Positions 43,429 to 54,855 of a DNA stretch of 64,000 nucleotides are shown piece by piece. Both the position numbers and the translations under genes were made by a program. The stretch is from Chenopodium formosanum (taxonomy: Eukaryota > Streptophyta > Magnoliopsida > Caryophyllales > Amaranthaceae): NCBI GenBank assembly GCA_024500155.1, contig CM044877.1, forward strand, positions 26,417,501 through 26,481,500, in the 5' to 3' direction. Each line of letters starts with the position of its first letter. Within the stretch, counting starts at the first letter, position 1. Under the pieces are notes generated by a model. That model was not told where the DNA came from. It searched no databases and saw only the letters and a program-made list of their open reading frames with translations.

Positions 43429-44480
43429 GGTAGTATTTCTTAAGTTGGTCAAGATTTGTCATGTTCGAGAACTCATTGCCATCCATATCAGTTAGTTTTG
43501 CTGCACCTCCTGACAAGATTGTTTTGACAATGTAGGGTCCAGACCAATTAGGTCTAAATTTTCCCCTTGGATCTAAAACATTTTTCCTTAATGCTTTTGA
43601 CTACAAGTCTCCTACTTTAATGTTTCTTATCTTGACCTTCTTATTAAAATGCCTAGCCATACGAGTTTGATAACACTGGGGTGTGATGTAGAGCTTCTAG
43701 TCATTTTTCATCGAGTAGAAATAATTCTTCATATCTTGCCCTAGTCCATTCGACTTCATCGAGTTTACTTTCTAATGCAATGCGTAGAGATGGAACTTCT
43801 AGTTCGACAGGTTGTACGGCATCCATTCCATAAACTAAGGAAAATGGCATATTTCCTGTTGATGTGCGAATTGACGTGCGGTAACCCCACAATGCGAAGT
43901 GAAGTTTGTCAGGCCAATCTTTATAATTTTCCGTCATTTTCTCGATGATAGTCTTTAAATTTTTATAAGCTGCCTCGGTTGCTCCATTTGCTTGAGGTCT
44001 GTAAGGGGAAGAATGATGATGTTGAATGCCATATTTTTGTAACAATTCTTCACATTCGGCTTGAAAGTGAGTTCCATTGTCACTTATCATTTCATGTGGG
44101 ACTCCGTATCGACAAATAATATTTCTCTCGATAAAGAGTGCTATATGTTTTGTAGTGAGTTTAGCGTATGATTGTGCTTCGGCCCACTTTGTGAAGTAAT
44201 CAATTGCTACTAGTATATATTCATGGCCTCCTGTTCCTGGGGGAGTGATTTTGCCGATGATGTCAATTCCCCATGCAGAGAATGGCCATGGAGATGTGTA
44301 GGTGTAGAGCAAGGAAGGAGGAACATGTTGTAAATTGGCATAGATTTGGCACTTAGGGCATCTTTTTACATATTGATGGCAATCCCTATTCATTGTAGTC
44401 TAATAATATCCTTCTCGCATTATCTTTTGAACTAACATTTTGCCATTTATATGAGTGCCACAGATTCCTTCGTGGACTAT
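43429..44480 (-). pseudogene. Copy C integrase
   Basis: The zinc module (HEGICGTH, CPKCQ) is split by TAG at 44400-44402, the same codon as in copy A. The frame from 44393 to 43701 encodes the DDE core with WGIDIIG, ISDNGTHF and SSPYRPQANGATEA, all catalytic acids present, followed by WGYRTSIRTSTGN and the start of the C-terminal domain. The tail (43700-43429) is frameshifted with several stops. It is better preserved in the core than copy A, which has an extra TGA. Confidence 0.88.
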
Positions 44481-45431
44481 TCTCATTCCCTTAGGTACCC
44501 TTTTGTGTAGCTCGTTGTCTATGAGTACATATTGGGAAGCCAAGAGTCTTAATGCTCGTTTTGCTCTTTTGTCAGCGTGGGGAGGGTATTCTCCTTTGGT
44601 GACATAATTGAGTATATCCGTGTACCATGGTTCTTTTTCTTCTTCTCCTTCTTCGTCTTGGACTACTTCATCGTCTTCTATAGCCTAGATGTATGCTGGT
44701 TTGTGCCTTTTCTCTATAGTTAGAGGCATTTGCTCGATTTCCGTGGGAATCCTAACCATTGAGGCTAGTCTTGCCAAGGCATCAGCAATTTGATTTTCTT
44801 CCCTAGGTAGGTATGTGTATTCTACCTTCTCTAACTGATCGATAAGAGTTTCCAGATAGGTTTGGTAAGGGGCTAGACTTTCGCTCCTTACTTTCCACCT
44901 TTTAGATATTTGATTGATTATCAAAGAAGAGTCTCCAAATATCCTTAACTTTTTTACTCCCAATTCCAAGGCTGTTTCAAGGCTTACCACGCATGCTTCA
45001 TATTTAGCAGCATTGTTGGTAACGTCGAAATCAAGCTTTATGGAGATTGGAACATGCTCTTCTTTAGGTGATACTAGTAATACTCCAACGCCACATCCCT
45101 TTTAGTTTGAGGCTCCGTCGAAGTACAAGGTCCAGGTATTATCTTTAGTGACCATCAAGTCTTCATCTGGAAATTCTTTGTCTTGTATTGGCGTCGAGTC
45201 TTCTATTGGAAAGTCTGCTAGAAAGTCTGACACCACATATCCTTTGATAGCTTTTTGCGGCATAAACCTTACATCAAGCTGGGCTAAATTGACTATCCAT
45301 CTCGATATGAGTCCATTGAGTGCAAATTTCTCGAATAGATACTTGAGTGGATCTAATCGGGAGACTAGAAGACAGTACGCACTAGCATGTAATGTCTTAA
45401 CTTGGTTGTGGCCCACACCAAGGCGAGACAC
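44481..45431 (-). pseudogene. Copy C RNase H and RNase H-integrase linker
   Basis: The frame 45431-45102 covers the end of the RT-linked region and the RNase H start (YFDGASN), ending in TAA where copy A has CAA (Gln). The remainder contains FGDSSLIINQIS (about 44940) and ADALARLAS (about 44775), then TAG at 44685-44687, shared with copy A. A Glu-rich linker (EDDEVVQDEEGEEE) and an HKRVPKG segment precede integrase. It is uninterrupted by element B, so it gives the pre-insertion state of the B target. Confidence 0.85.
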
Positions 45432-46690
45432 AACTTCTCAAGTGGTGTATAGCGTGTTTCGTATTCGAGCATCTTTTTTCTTAGATAGTAGATTGTGTTT
45501 TCTTTGCCTTCTACTTCTTGTGCTAACATAGCTTGGTAACCGTCAAATATAACCTAAGAGGTATTCCGGGAAGTGCTGGTGCTAATACAGGAGGATTTAC
45601 GAGATAGGCTTTGATCTTTTCAAAGGCTTTTTGACACTCGTCATCTCATATCACTGGTACATTCTTTTTAAGCTTTTTGAAGATTGGTTCACATATTGTC
45701 GTCAATTTTGATATGAACCTACTTATGTATTGCAACCTGCCAATAAATCCTCGACTCTGTTTCTCGGTTTTGGGCGGTGGCATCGACATGATAGCTTTGA
45801 TTTTGGTTGGGTCTATCTCTATTCCTCTAGAGCTTATGACATAACCCAAAAGCTTGCCTAAGGTGACTCCAAAAGCACACTTAGATGGGTTCAACCTCAT
45901 ATTATATTTTCTTAGCCTTTCGAAAAATTTTCTTAAGGCTACTTGATGGCCTGGGCGGTCTTTTGATTTTACAACAATGTCCTCGACATATACTTTGACT
46001 TCCTTATGCATCATGTCATGGAGTAAGGCAGTTGCTGCACGTTGGTAAGTAGCACCCGCGTTTTTCAACCCGAATGGCATTACCGTGTAGCAGTAAGTGC
46101 CCCATGGTGTTATGAAAGTTGTTTTCTCCATGTCTTCTTCTTCCATGAGAATCTGGTTGTAACCTGCGTACCCATCCATGAATGAGAGAAGCGCGTGATT
46201 TGTCGTGTTATCTACCAGAATATCGATGTGTGGTAAAGGGAAGTCTTCCTTTGGACTTGCCTTATTTAGATCTCGATAGTCGACACACATTCTTACCCTT
46301 CCGTCATTTTTTCGGAACTGGGACGACGTTGGCGACCCATTCGGGGTATTTGGATACCTTGATGAAACCTGCAGTTATTTGTTTTGGGACTTCTTCTTTT
46401 ATTTTAAGAACTACGTCGGGTTTCATTCGACGTAACTTTTGTTTTACGGGTTTCATTCCTGGAATTAGTGGTATAGTGTGTTGAGCTATTTCTCTATTAA
46501 TGCCTAGCATATCTTTGTATGACCAAGCGAATACATCGATAAATTCTTTAAGTAAGTTAATTAAATCGGTTCTTTCTTGTTCGTTAAGTGTTAGTTCGAT
46601 TTTAACTTCACTTTTATTGGTTGAATCATTTGAGATATCAATCGTTTCAGTTTCTTCAATTACCGGTGTTTTCTTTTCGAGTGTTTCCAT
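45432..46690 (-). pseudogene. pol: Copy C reverse transcriptase, catalytic Asp mutated
   Basis: RT blocks: FIKVSKYPEWVANVVPVPKK, then CVDYRDLNKASPKEDFPLP, FMDGYAGYNQ, TPWGTYCYTVMPFGLKNAG, and the catalytic box read as YVEDI (about 45990) instead of YVDD. The first catalytic Asp is Glu here, whereas copy A has Asn. A one-base shift near 46305 separates two long frames (46690-46304 and 46290-45646), and TGA near 45646 plus frameshifts follow in the connection to RNase H. By family knowledge YVED is not expected to polymerise normally. Confidence 0.9.
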
Positions 46691-47574
46691 TGCTTTAATA
46701 ATTTCTTTGTTTTTTCATCGTTAGTTAAGCAATGCTCGTCATCTCTGGTTAGAGAAGAACACAAGAAATAAGGAGAAGGAGAAATATTATTATACTCTGA
46801 TATCATTACTTCAAAGAGTGATATGTCCTCAGGGACTTGATCACTAACTACTCTAGGAAAAGAAATAGAGGGAGGAGGTGCTACTACTAAAGACCTAGAA
46901 GACTCTATAGGGAGAGACTCCGACTCAGACTCTGACTCTGAAGACTCTTCAAACATTGGTCCTTGCCCTGTCGTGATGGATATTTTTCTTCCACTTGGAG
47001 TAGTCACCTTGATAGTCTCGCGCCACCCTTGTAGTTATCCTTCAGCTGGAGTGATTAGCTTCGAGGGATCAAAGCTTTCGCTTTGTAAGAATGTTTGAAT
47101 GAGCAAGGAGTTATCTTCTCTACAAGTTGGCTCATTCTTTTCTCACCCAAATAGTAATCCCATGACGTTAGTCAAAGCATGGGGGTGTTTTCTCCTTATG
47201 GACAGGAGTTGGGATTTCATCTATGAAGTAACAATCCAAGAAAATCTCAAATCCCGGTTACCTTATGCCGTTTACAAAAATGGCTCGGGAAATTCATGGC
47301 ATGGATAGTCCACCCCCTCTTTTATAAATTGACCATTAAGTATAAGAGGGTAATGATCCATTGGGATTGCTTTCTTTTGAGTGCGAATGTCTCTACGTGC
47401 CTTTGATTTTTCCTGGGCTCGCTTGAGATCTTTCCAAGTCGGTTCAAAACAAAGTCCGAAAGTGTCTAACTTAGGGAGGCTAGGTGACTCCAGCGATTTT
47501 CCTATTCCTTTCTTCTTTCCTAGGGTCATCCCAGGAAAATGTCCTTGTTTTTTTAGAATAGCATTTACAATCAT
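46691..47574 (-). pseudogene. Copy C G-patch domain and linker
   Basis: The frame 47574-47272 starts MIVNAILKKQGHFPGMTLG and has GLCFEPT where copy A reads GLGFEPT, so a conserved Gly is lost. A frameshift near 47280 and another near 47035 break the linker. The Ser/Glu-rich segment (repeated SESE) is at about 46930. It ends with a one-base deletion near 46716 before RT. Confidence 0.7.
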
Positions 47575-47616
47575 GTTGGAATGGGGGTCATGGCAAAGAG
47601 GGGTCCTTTCATCCTC

Positions 47617-48300
47617 CTAGATTAAGGAGACTTCTTCGTTAAAGCCCCATAGATCTTCATCATCCTCGTCGTGCTCCACATTAATTATTGGATTTTCTAT
47701 GGACTTGATCCTCATAGGTGAAGCATCGATGGTGATAGGAATTCCCCCAACTATAGCTTTTACTTGTTGGTGGAGAGATGAGGGGACGGCCTTTAGGTCA
47801 TGAAGCCAAGGGCGCCCCAACAGCAAATTGAACGAAGCTTTAATGTCTACTACTTAGAAAGTAGTAGCATGTTTTATTGCTCCTGCCGTTACGTTCACAG
47901 TAATTTTACTAAGAGCTTGACGACGAGTGTTGTCGTAGACCCTTATTCCTTGTGTAGATGGAGTTAAATCTTCATCCCTTATGCCTAGCATCCTCGCAGT
48001 TCTAAGTGGACAGATGTTGATGGCCGATCCATTGTCTACAAGAGTCATAGGGACAATCATTCTCTTGCAAACTACTGTGAGGTTTAATGCCTTGTAATGT
48101 TTGTCACCTTCTGGAGGTAAATCCTTGTCAGAAAAGGTGATCAAATTGATTAGACTAGGAAGATCACTTGTGAGGAAGTTGGCTAACCCCTCAGGAGTAG
48201 TGTCAGAATCAATCCCTATTTTGTCCAAGGCATTCATTACAGCCAACCTATGTTCTCGAGATGTTGCCAAAAGTTTCCATACGTTCATCTCAACTTTTGT
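47617..48300 (-). pseudogene. Copy C aspartic protease
   Basis: The active-site motif LVDNGSAIN is near 48040-48015, and FNLLLGRPWLHD near 47830-47800. A C-to-T change gives TAA at 47854-47856 where copy A has CAA. The upstream frame is continuous with the gag C-terminus (48879-47854), so gag and protease were originally a single frame. Confidence 0.82.
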
Positions 48301-50633
48301 CTTCTTAAACTGCTTAACGATATCATTGTCTTCAATGATAGGTATGGGAACTTGTTGTGTGGTCGGCATAGGTTGTGTTGAAACGGGAGGTTGCATTCTC
48401 CCGGATCTTGTGAGGACGTCTATCGATGAGTCTTCTTCATCCCAAAAGTCATCCATGGCGTATGACGCAGACGGTGGAGACCCTACTATATCATTTAAGT
48501 AGACATCTTCATCACTATCCCAAACTCCATTAATGGTTGCATCGTCTTCTTGTGGAACTTGGACTAGTATCTTTTCATCAATCATTTTCTGAACTAAATC
48601 CTTGAATTTGAAACAGTTTTCGATAGTGTGACCCCTTAATTGATGATACTGATAGTAATATCTATCTGTCCTTTTCAATGATTCGAATGGTCTCAGTTCA
48701 AGAGGTTTGATCTTGCCACTCTCGGAGAGCATTTTGAACATTTGTGCATATGGGATCCAAATTGGAGTGTAAATTCTATTACTCTTCTTGGGTTTTTCAG
48801 TGACTTGTAAAGGAAAACGCTTTGCCTCATAATTCGTTCCCTTGCTAGCTAGAGGTAATGAGATCTTATTGGCTTCCACAAGATCTTGAATGAGGTTTTG
48901 AAACTTGTAGCATTCATTTGTGGTATGACCGTTTCCTTGATGGTACTTGCAGTAGGATCTGGGATCCCACCTTAGAGATCGCTTTTCTGGTGTTGGATCC
49001 TCTGTAGGACCAATAGGTTTGATTATTCCTTAATCATAGAGATGATCAAAAGTAGCATCATAGGTCATTCCCATGGGTGTAAATTCTCTCTTGGATTTAC
49101 TTTTCGAGGGTGGAACCTCGTCATATTTCTTTTGAAGTTCCTTTATAGCTTTGAGAGTTTCACGTAGCAAATGCGACCCTTCCATCATAGACAGTGTGAG
49201 CGATTTTATGTCTTCTTTACTTGTCGGTTCTGGAAGGCTATCCATGGCGTCGAAGAATATATTCTCGTCTTCTTCAATGGCATGGATTACTTTGACAGGT
49301 TTAATGAGAGACGAGTGGTCAACCTCGTTTTCCTCATTAGAAATAGCCAAAGCATGAGCGAGAGGCGCATTATCAATGCTTGGTTTCTTACTGGCAGAGG
49401 GCAATGGTAGTTTGTCGTTATCGATTAAGTCTTGGATAGCTTCCTTAAGCTTTTAACAGTTTTCCGTGAGATGGCCTCTACCTTGATGGTACTTGCAATG
49501 TGCATTGGGGTTCCAATTAGCGGACCTCTTTTCGACTGGTGGGTCCCCAGATGGTCCAATAGGAGTTATAAGACCTTTTGCATTTAATCGATCAAATGCG
49601 GTGTCATAACTCATGCCAATAGGAGTAAAGTTTCTCCTAAATGGTTTCTTTTGTCCTTGATTGTTCATAACAAGGACTTCACCTAAATTAAAAGTGCTAA
49701 CGTTGTTTGAGTGGGTGGTTTTGGAAGAAGAAGGATTGTCGTTCTTCTTTCCTTTCCAGCCACTGTTGCAGTTATTGTTGGCAGTTTTAACTTAGCCAAG
49801 TCGTCTTCAATATTGATCCCAATGTCATAGACGGCCTTGAAGGTATGGAGATTGTTTTGATACTTGAGATGCTTGGAGTATTTTTCTTGAAGGTTTTTGA
49901 TGAAAAACCTTACAAACACTTTTTCACTTGGCACCTCAATCATCTTAGCTGAGGATTCTCTCCATTTGTTAAAGAAAGAGGTAATGCCTTCGTTCTCTTT
50001 CTGCTTGAGGATTTCAAGTTCTCTATGGTCAGTCTCAACTTGAATGTTGCACTTGTATCTATCAACGAAAGCGTTTGCTATGGACTCCCAAGTAGAGGTC
50101 TTTTCTTTCTCGAGAGAAAAGAACCATTGTTGGCAAACGGTCTCGAGAGATAGTGAGAACAGAGAGGGGAAAACCTTCTTATCGATACCCTTAATACTCA
50201 TTATTTTTTCGAAGGCTCTTAAATGAAAATAAGGGTTATCAATTGCTTTGAGTTTCGGGATGTCGTTGGCATTGAACTTTTGCGGAAGAAGATCCTTGTC
50301 CACCGAGTCCCCTTGTGAAGTAAGCCCTTGAAACTTGTAATCGCTAGATAGCTTGCTTAGACTCTCTTGCATGAGGTCCATCTGTTGTTGTTTCACGGGA
50401 TCATCGATCTTAAGTGTGAGGAGCTTCAGTGCCTCAGTCACGGTAACCAGTTGGTTCCTAAGCTCATTGACTTCTTCTTGTGTTGCCATTATGGTCTTAG
50501 CTTTCCTCTTACGAGCTATGGGTTTGTCGAAAAGTTGGATTTGTACGAAAAGGTTGTCTTTGATTAACCGTCCTTCCTTTCTTGACCACGCGCTGTAATT
50601 TAAACCATTTTGCGTTTTAATTACTTGACTCAA
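48301..50633 (-). pseudogene. gag: Copy C gag with three CHHC-knuckle modules
   Basis: From ATG at 50633 the frame gives a long N-terminus, a Retrotrans_gag domain (LETVCQQWFFSLEKEK, RYKCNIQVETDHRELEILKQ, FFNKWRE, about 50145-49925) and then a frameshift near 49795. Three related modules follow, each with a lead-in (FTPIGMSYD or FTPMGMTYD), a CHHC knuckle and IQDLID-like text: CKYHQGRGH (about 49490), CKYHQGNGH (about 48945) and YYQYHQLRGH (about 48650, first Cys replaced by Tyr). Stops occur after the first and second lead-ins. Copy A lacks the middle module by deletion. The stretched, modular Gag is unusual in length compared with single-knuckle relatives. Confidence 0.87.
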
Positions 50634-52177
50634 ATCAACTTGACTTTACGGTTTTTTTTTTTTAAAAAAAGAGGAAAAAAAAATGGGTGTATATTTTTGG
50701 AAAAAATAAGCAAAAATAATGTGTATATTTTTAAGAGCTAAGTATAGTATATTTTTTTTAGAAAAAATGGAGGATTAATATCCAACTTACCCCCCTAAAA
50801 AAATGACGGAAAAAAAAAACGCGCATACAAGACTCTCTTAGACATGGTTAATGTGTGTATATTGGTGTGTGCGTTGAGTGTAAGTGACATGCTTGGACTC
50901 TTGTGTAAGACCATGGGAGTTAGTGCCTAAACTTAATTAATGACTCAACCAAGTACTATTGACAGTGAAAATTAACCGAATTAATTAGCAAACTGGTTAA
51001 TTAGACACTAGGTGATGACTCGACCAATAATCCAAACTGTCGGCAAAACGACAGGACTGGCGTCGCACTGTGTAGTGTAGCGCCAAACAACAGAGTTGTC
51101 GCCAGGCACCACACTCCACACAGTGGCGCTACAGTCCAGACTTTGGCGCTAATGCTGAAGCTTCAATCTAGGACTGTTTTCGGTGTTATTAATCAACATG
51201 GGTATGCCTAAAGTCGTACTAGGTCAATTCTGATTAAAATATTAAAATTATTGACTCAAATTAATTAATTAATTAGGCAAAGTTCTTTAAGTCATTAATT
51301 TATTAAATCTCAACACAAGTCAAAGAAACGGTTAAGAAATCATAGTATATGCACAACAAATAATGCACAATTAGTCAAGTAGGCACAATATGATGCAATG
51401 AGTTTGCAACCTTACCATGGCTCTAGTTCTCTAAAGTTCGGGATATGGTTTAGTCAATAGAGGGTCCATGGTTAATTGTCCGGATGCACCGCGCGGAAGC
51501 CTAACCGTGAAGGGTTGGCGCGTGTGGATGGGACACCGCGAGTTTTAGAAAAACTCGCTTCCATGGTTTGGTGAGTTCAACATTCTCAGATGTACCCTTT
51601 GTTTCTCAGAACGTTCAATCAGGTAGATGGAGCATGAATTCTCAAAGGGTTATGTCCATATGTAGAACACATATGGGTTTCAGAAAAGTGAGAAAAACTC
51701 AATAAGGAAGTAGGATCGAGCAAACAATGCAAAAAAATGGTCGAAATTAGAACGCATATTTCTGGCTCGGTATTGGAAGAATTTTGCGCCAGCAATCGGA
51801 GATTGGCACCAGGTTTTAGCTGCAGCGCCTGGCGACAAGCCTGTCATCTGGCGCTACAGTTAAATGTCTGGCGCCAATACTCTGGTCGCTGACGCTAATT
51901 CCTACATGCCTCAGCAGCTTTCTGTGCTCGATAAAATTTTCCAGTTTCGCGCAGTGTTATTTCGGTCCTAGTTGTGAAAGATATTTCTCAAATTTCCTAC
52001 GTGTAAAATCCTATGTTTTTAACTCATTACGGATGGTCTTTCCAATGAGATCTTTTTTATGCATATGACAATAATGTTAATCAAAATTAAGTACATGAAA
52101 TACTTAGAACGTTTCAAGTCTTATCCACTCATTCTAAATCATTGCCGAAAAAAATTCAGGAATTAAAATAGAAATCC
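50634..52177. other. Copy C 5' leader with two GGCGCC-like clusters
   Basis: Non-coding leader between primer site and gag. It has A/T runs at 50650-50830 and two palindrome clusters, 51055-51150 (TAGCGCCAAAC, TGGCGCTACAG) and 51785-51900 (TTGCGCCAGC, CTGGCGCCAATAC). No gene. The corresponding part of copy A lies outside the window. Confidence 0.7.
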
Positions 52178-52195
52178 TCCCCAGTGGAATCGCTA
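52178..52195 (-). other. Copy C primer binding site (tRNA-Arg type)
   Basis: Five bases after the 5' LTR the minus strand reads TAGCGATTCCACTGGGGA. This differs by two transitions from TGGCGACTCCACTGGGGA, the complement of the 3' end of a plant tRNA-Arg (ACG). A tRNA-Arg primer is a recognised trait of Ogre elements. The tRNA sequence is from general knowledge. Confidence 0.75.
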
Positions 52196-52200
52196 AAAAC

Positions 52201-54155
52201 TGTAGGGAATATTTCAAGCGTTAATCCCCTAGCTTGAACCCCACTGTGATCATACACTAAAGTACGGTGGCGTCCAAAGGGAAAGAAGATAAAGCAAAAG
52301 AGTCGCCAACAAGTTTTATTAGGAACTTGTAAACCGTTCACAGGGTGAAGGTTACACCCCTTAACGATCTAAGAGATCGTCAACTCCATAAGGTCTTGAA
52401 CCAAATAGGGTTCGGGGATGAAGGTACAAATCCAACCTAAAAGAGATTGAACCTGCCCTAATAATAGGCCTCTACTTTATTCTGATCGTATTCTTGTGCG
52501 CTTTCTAACTAACATACAATCAATAGGATTAACCCTAAACCTATTTATCTATGTTGGTTGAATATTAATGCACAAATAAATCTATTATTGGCGATCACTT
52601 GAATTATAATCATATTAACCCTAAACAAGATTATTAAATATCTTATATAAGCGTGACTACAAGTACAAAATTCCCTTTAAACATGCATAAAAGGTGTGAT
52701 CAAGCAATAACAATAAAAATCAAGCAACATAATAAATCAATAAATCATAATATATAATAATTAAAATAATCATGATCATAAATTATAATAATTATAATTA
52801 TATTCAAAATAATAAAATTAATCATAATTAACATAATCATGTTAAATCATAATAATAATAGCAAGATCCTAGGCATGATACTAACAAGATTAATAACAAA
52901 CCCTAGCATGTCACTAAGCAATAAAAATCAAATCTTTAACCCTAGCATGATACTAACAACCATAAATATTAGGAAGAACATAGGAAGAACATAGGAAGCA
53001 TCATTTTTTTGATCACACTTGATATTAAAGTTACCCTAGACATGATATTAGGAATATCATAATAACAACCTAAACATGATTTCTACATCATAACATCAAT
53101 AAAAACCATTAAAGTACTTACTTTGATGCCTCATATCTCTTTCTAATAACAAAATATACACGTTAGTAACTTCAAGGAAAATAATAAACAAAACAATATT
53201 CAAGTCAAATAATTGAAAGAGAGAGTTGGGACCAATTCAAACCCTCAGAAATTAAACCTTTCACGTCTAGGGCGAAGGCAACTTCGAATATGGCTAGGTG
53301 TATCTAGATCTAATGCGGAATTTTTATATTTGAGAGAAGCTAGTTTAGAAAAAGAGAGAGAGAGTAATCAAGAGAATCTTGATGAGAGTTGGTGAATGAA
53401 AACGGAGTTTTTACAACGTTATTTATAAAGAAAATTAGCCAAAAATATAAAATATCAAAAACAGAGTTCTGGCGCAGATAAAATCGAATTAGCGCCAACG
53501 CTGGCTATTGGTGCCAGACACCACCATTAACACCAGGCGCCAAGCGTAGCGCCAGGCGCTACAACTGGCGTTTAGCATTGATTCAGAAATTCACGCGTTT
53601 TCTTAAAATCAGATAAAAATTGTCGTACTGGAGGATAAAATCGTATTTTTCCTCAAAAATGCTCTTTGATTTTAATTAAAACTCTGAAAAGTCAACAAAA
53701 GTCAATTTATCAATGCTAATTGAATTAGGAATGAAAAGAACCTTCTAGAAGAATCTAGAAGACTAAAACCATTCCTAATTGCATTAGGAATGATAAATCT
53801 ATATTAGGCCCTCCCCTAGATCATCGGGCCGCATATAACGCTCAAATCGGGCCCAGTTTAATAAATTGGCCATAACTTCCTCAATATTCATCGGAATTGG
53901 GCTTATAATATATCGTTAGAAAGCTCTTTTCGAGCCCCATCCAACTACACTACTATTAGACCCATATCATGGAACAACCAAAATGGATTGGCTGTTTTCT
54001 TAAAATAAGTTTTCAAAAACAGAGAGAAGAGAAAAGAAATCAAAACTATCCGCAACACTAAACTTTCCACACTTTCACTTCATTAGATTATGATTCGACG
54101 CGAAAGGTACTCATCACTAGGTTTGGTTTTGGGGAGACACAAATGGGTGTCTACA
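52201..54155 (-). repeat. Copy C 5' LTR (1955 bp)
   Basis: Plus-strand ends are TGTAGGGAAT and GGGTGTCTACA. It is highly similar to 24795-26724. The minus-strand TATA box is at 53427-53420, with the GGCGCC-type cluster at 53465-53585. Confidence 0.95.
53420..53585 (-). promoter_or_regulatory. LTR promoter cassette, copy C 5' LTR
   Basis: TATAAATA on the minus strand lies about 40 bp downstream of a cluster with CTGGCGCAG, TAGCGCCAACG, GGCGCCAAGCG and TAGCGCCAGGCGCTAC motifs. It is probably the promoter for the genomic RNA. Confidence 0.7.
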
Positions 54156-54855
54156 GTTAGTTAATTCTATCCGCAATTGTCTTAGGTAAAAGAACACATT
54201 GAGCCCAATATGTATGCAAACTCATAAGAACAGAATTAATAAGGGTAACTGTAGCAGTATAAGACAAGTTTCTGCTACTCCAGCACTGCAATCTCACCAA
54301 CATTTTATCAATCCGACTATCATAATCATTCACTTTCAGGTATTTGGCATTTAAGGGAATACCAAGATACCTAAAAGGCATATCACCAATGACAAACCCA
54401 GAATTCACCAAAATACTATTCTGAACCTGCTGCTGAACCTTCCCAAAATAAATTGTTGTTTTATCAAGGTTTTCTTGAAGCCCTGATCTTGTCTCAAAGG
54501 TTTTCAAAGATCTAATAAGAAGTTTAAGAGATTCAGTATTACCATAAGAGAATAACCTCAAATCATCAGCAAAGATCAAATGATTAAGAGCCAAATGAGC
54601 ACATCTTTGGTGAAACTTGAACTCTTTCTTCTTGCCTATTTTCCTTAGAAGCCTGGTTAGGTATTCCATCACAATAACAAACAAGAGAGGGGACACAGGA
54701 TCACCCTGTCTCACACCCTTTTTCCCTTTAAAAAAGCCATAAGAACCACCATTGAGCAGCAGAGAGAAAGATGGAGTAGTCACACACTGCATGATCCAAG
54801 AAATGAACTTGGTGGGAAAATTAAGAGCAGTCAACATCTCATGAGGAAATTACAT
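54156..54855 (-). pseudogene. LINE reverse transcriptase part (upstream half, 5' truncated)
   Basis: The minus strand from about 54851 encodes MLTALNFPTKFISWI, GVRQGDPVSPLLFVIVMEYL and the catalytic LIFADDL box (about 54575), then RYLGIPLNAK: RT of an L1-type ORF2. It runs into the copy C insertion at IADRIN, and the reading resumes at 24794 (QLCKAFLW). The catalytic FADD is intact. The 5' end is truncated near 54855. RT in LINEs primes on nicked target DNA. Confidence 0.9.

Larger units (their letters stand above)
24795..54155 (-). mobile_element. Copy C: near-complete giant Ty3/gypsy (Tat/Ogre-like) element
   Basis: On the minus strand: 5' LTR (54155-52201), tRNA-Arg-type primer site, leader (52177-50634), gag, protease, G-patch, RT, RNase H, integrase (to about 43426), antisense aORF1 (plus strand 41427-42947), antisense PMD gene (plus strand 28500-40713, split by Copia D), tandem repeats, polypurine tract and 3' LTR (26724-24795). 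Without Copia D it is about 19.5 kb. The LTR ends are TG...CA apart from one substitution. It was inserted into the RT gene of a LINE. Lesions throughout coding regions make it inactive. Confidence 0.93.
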
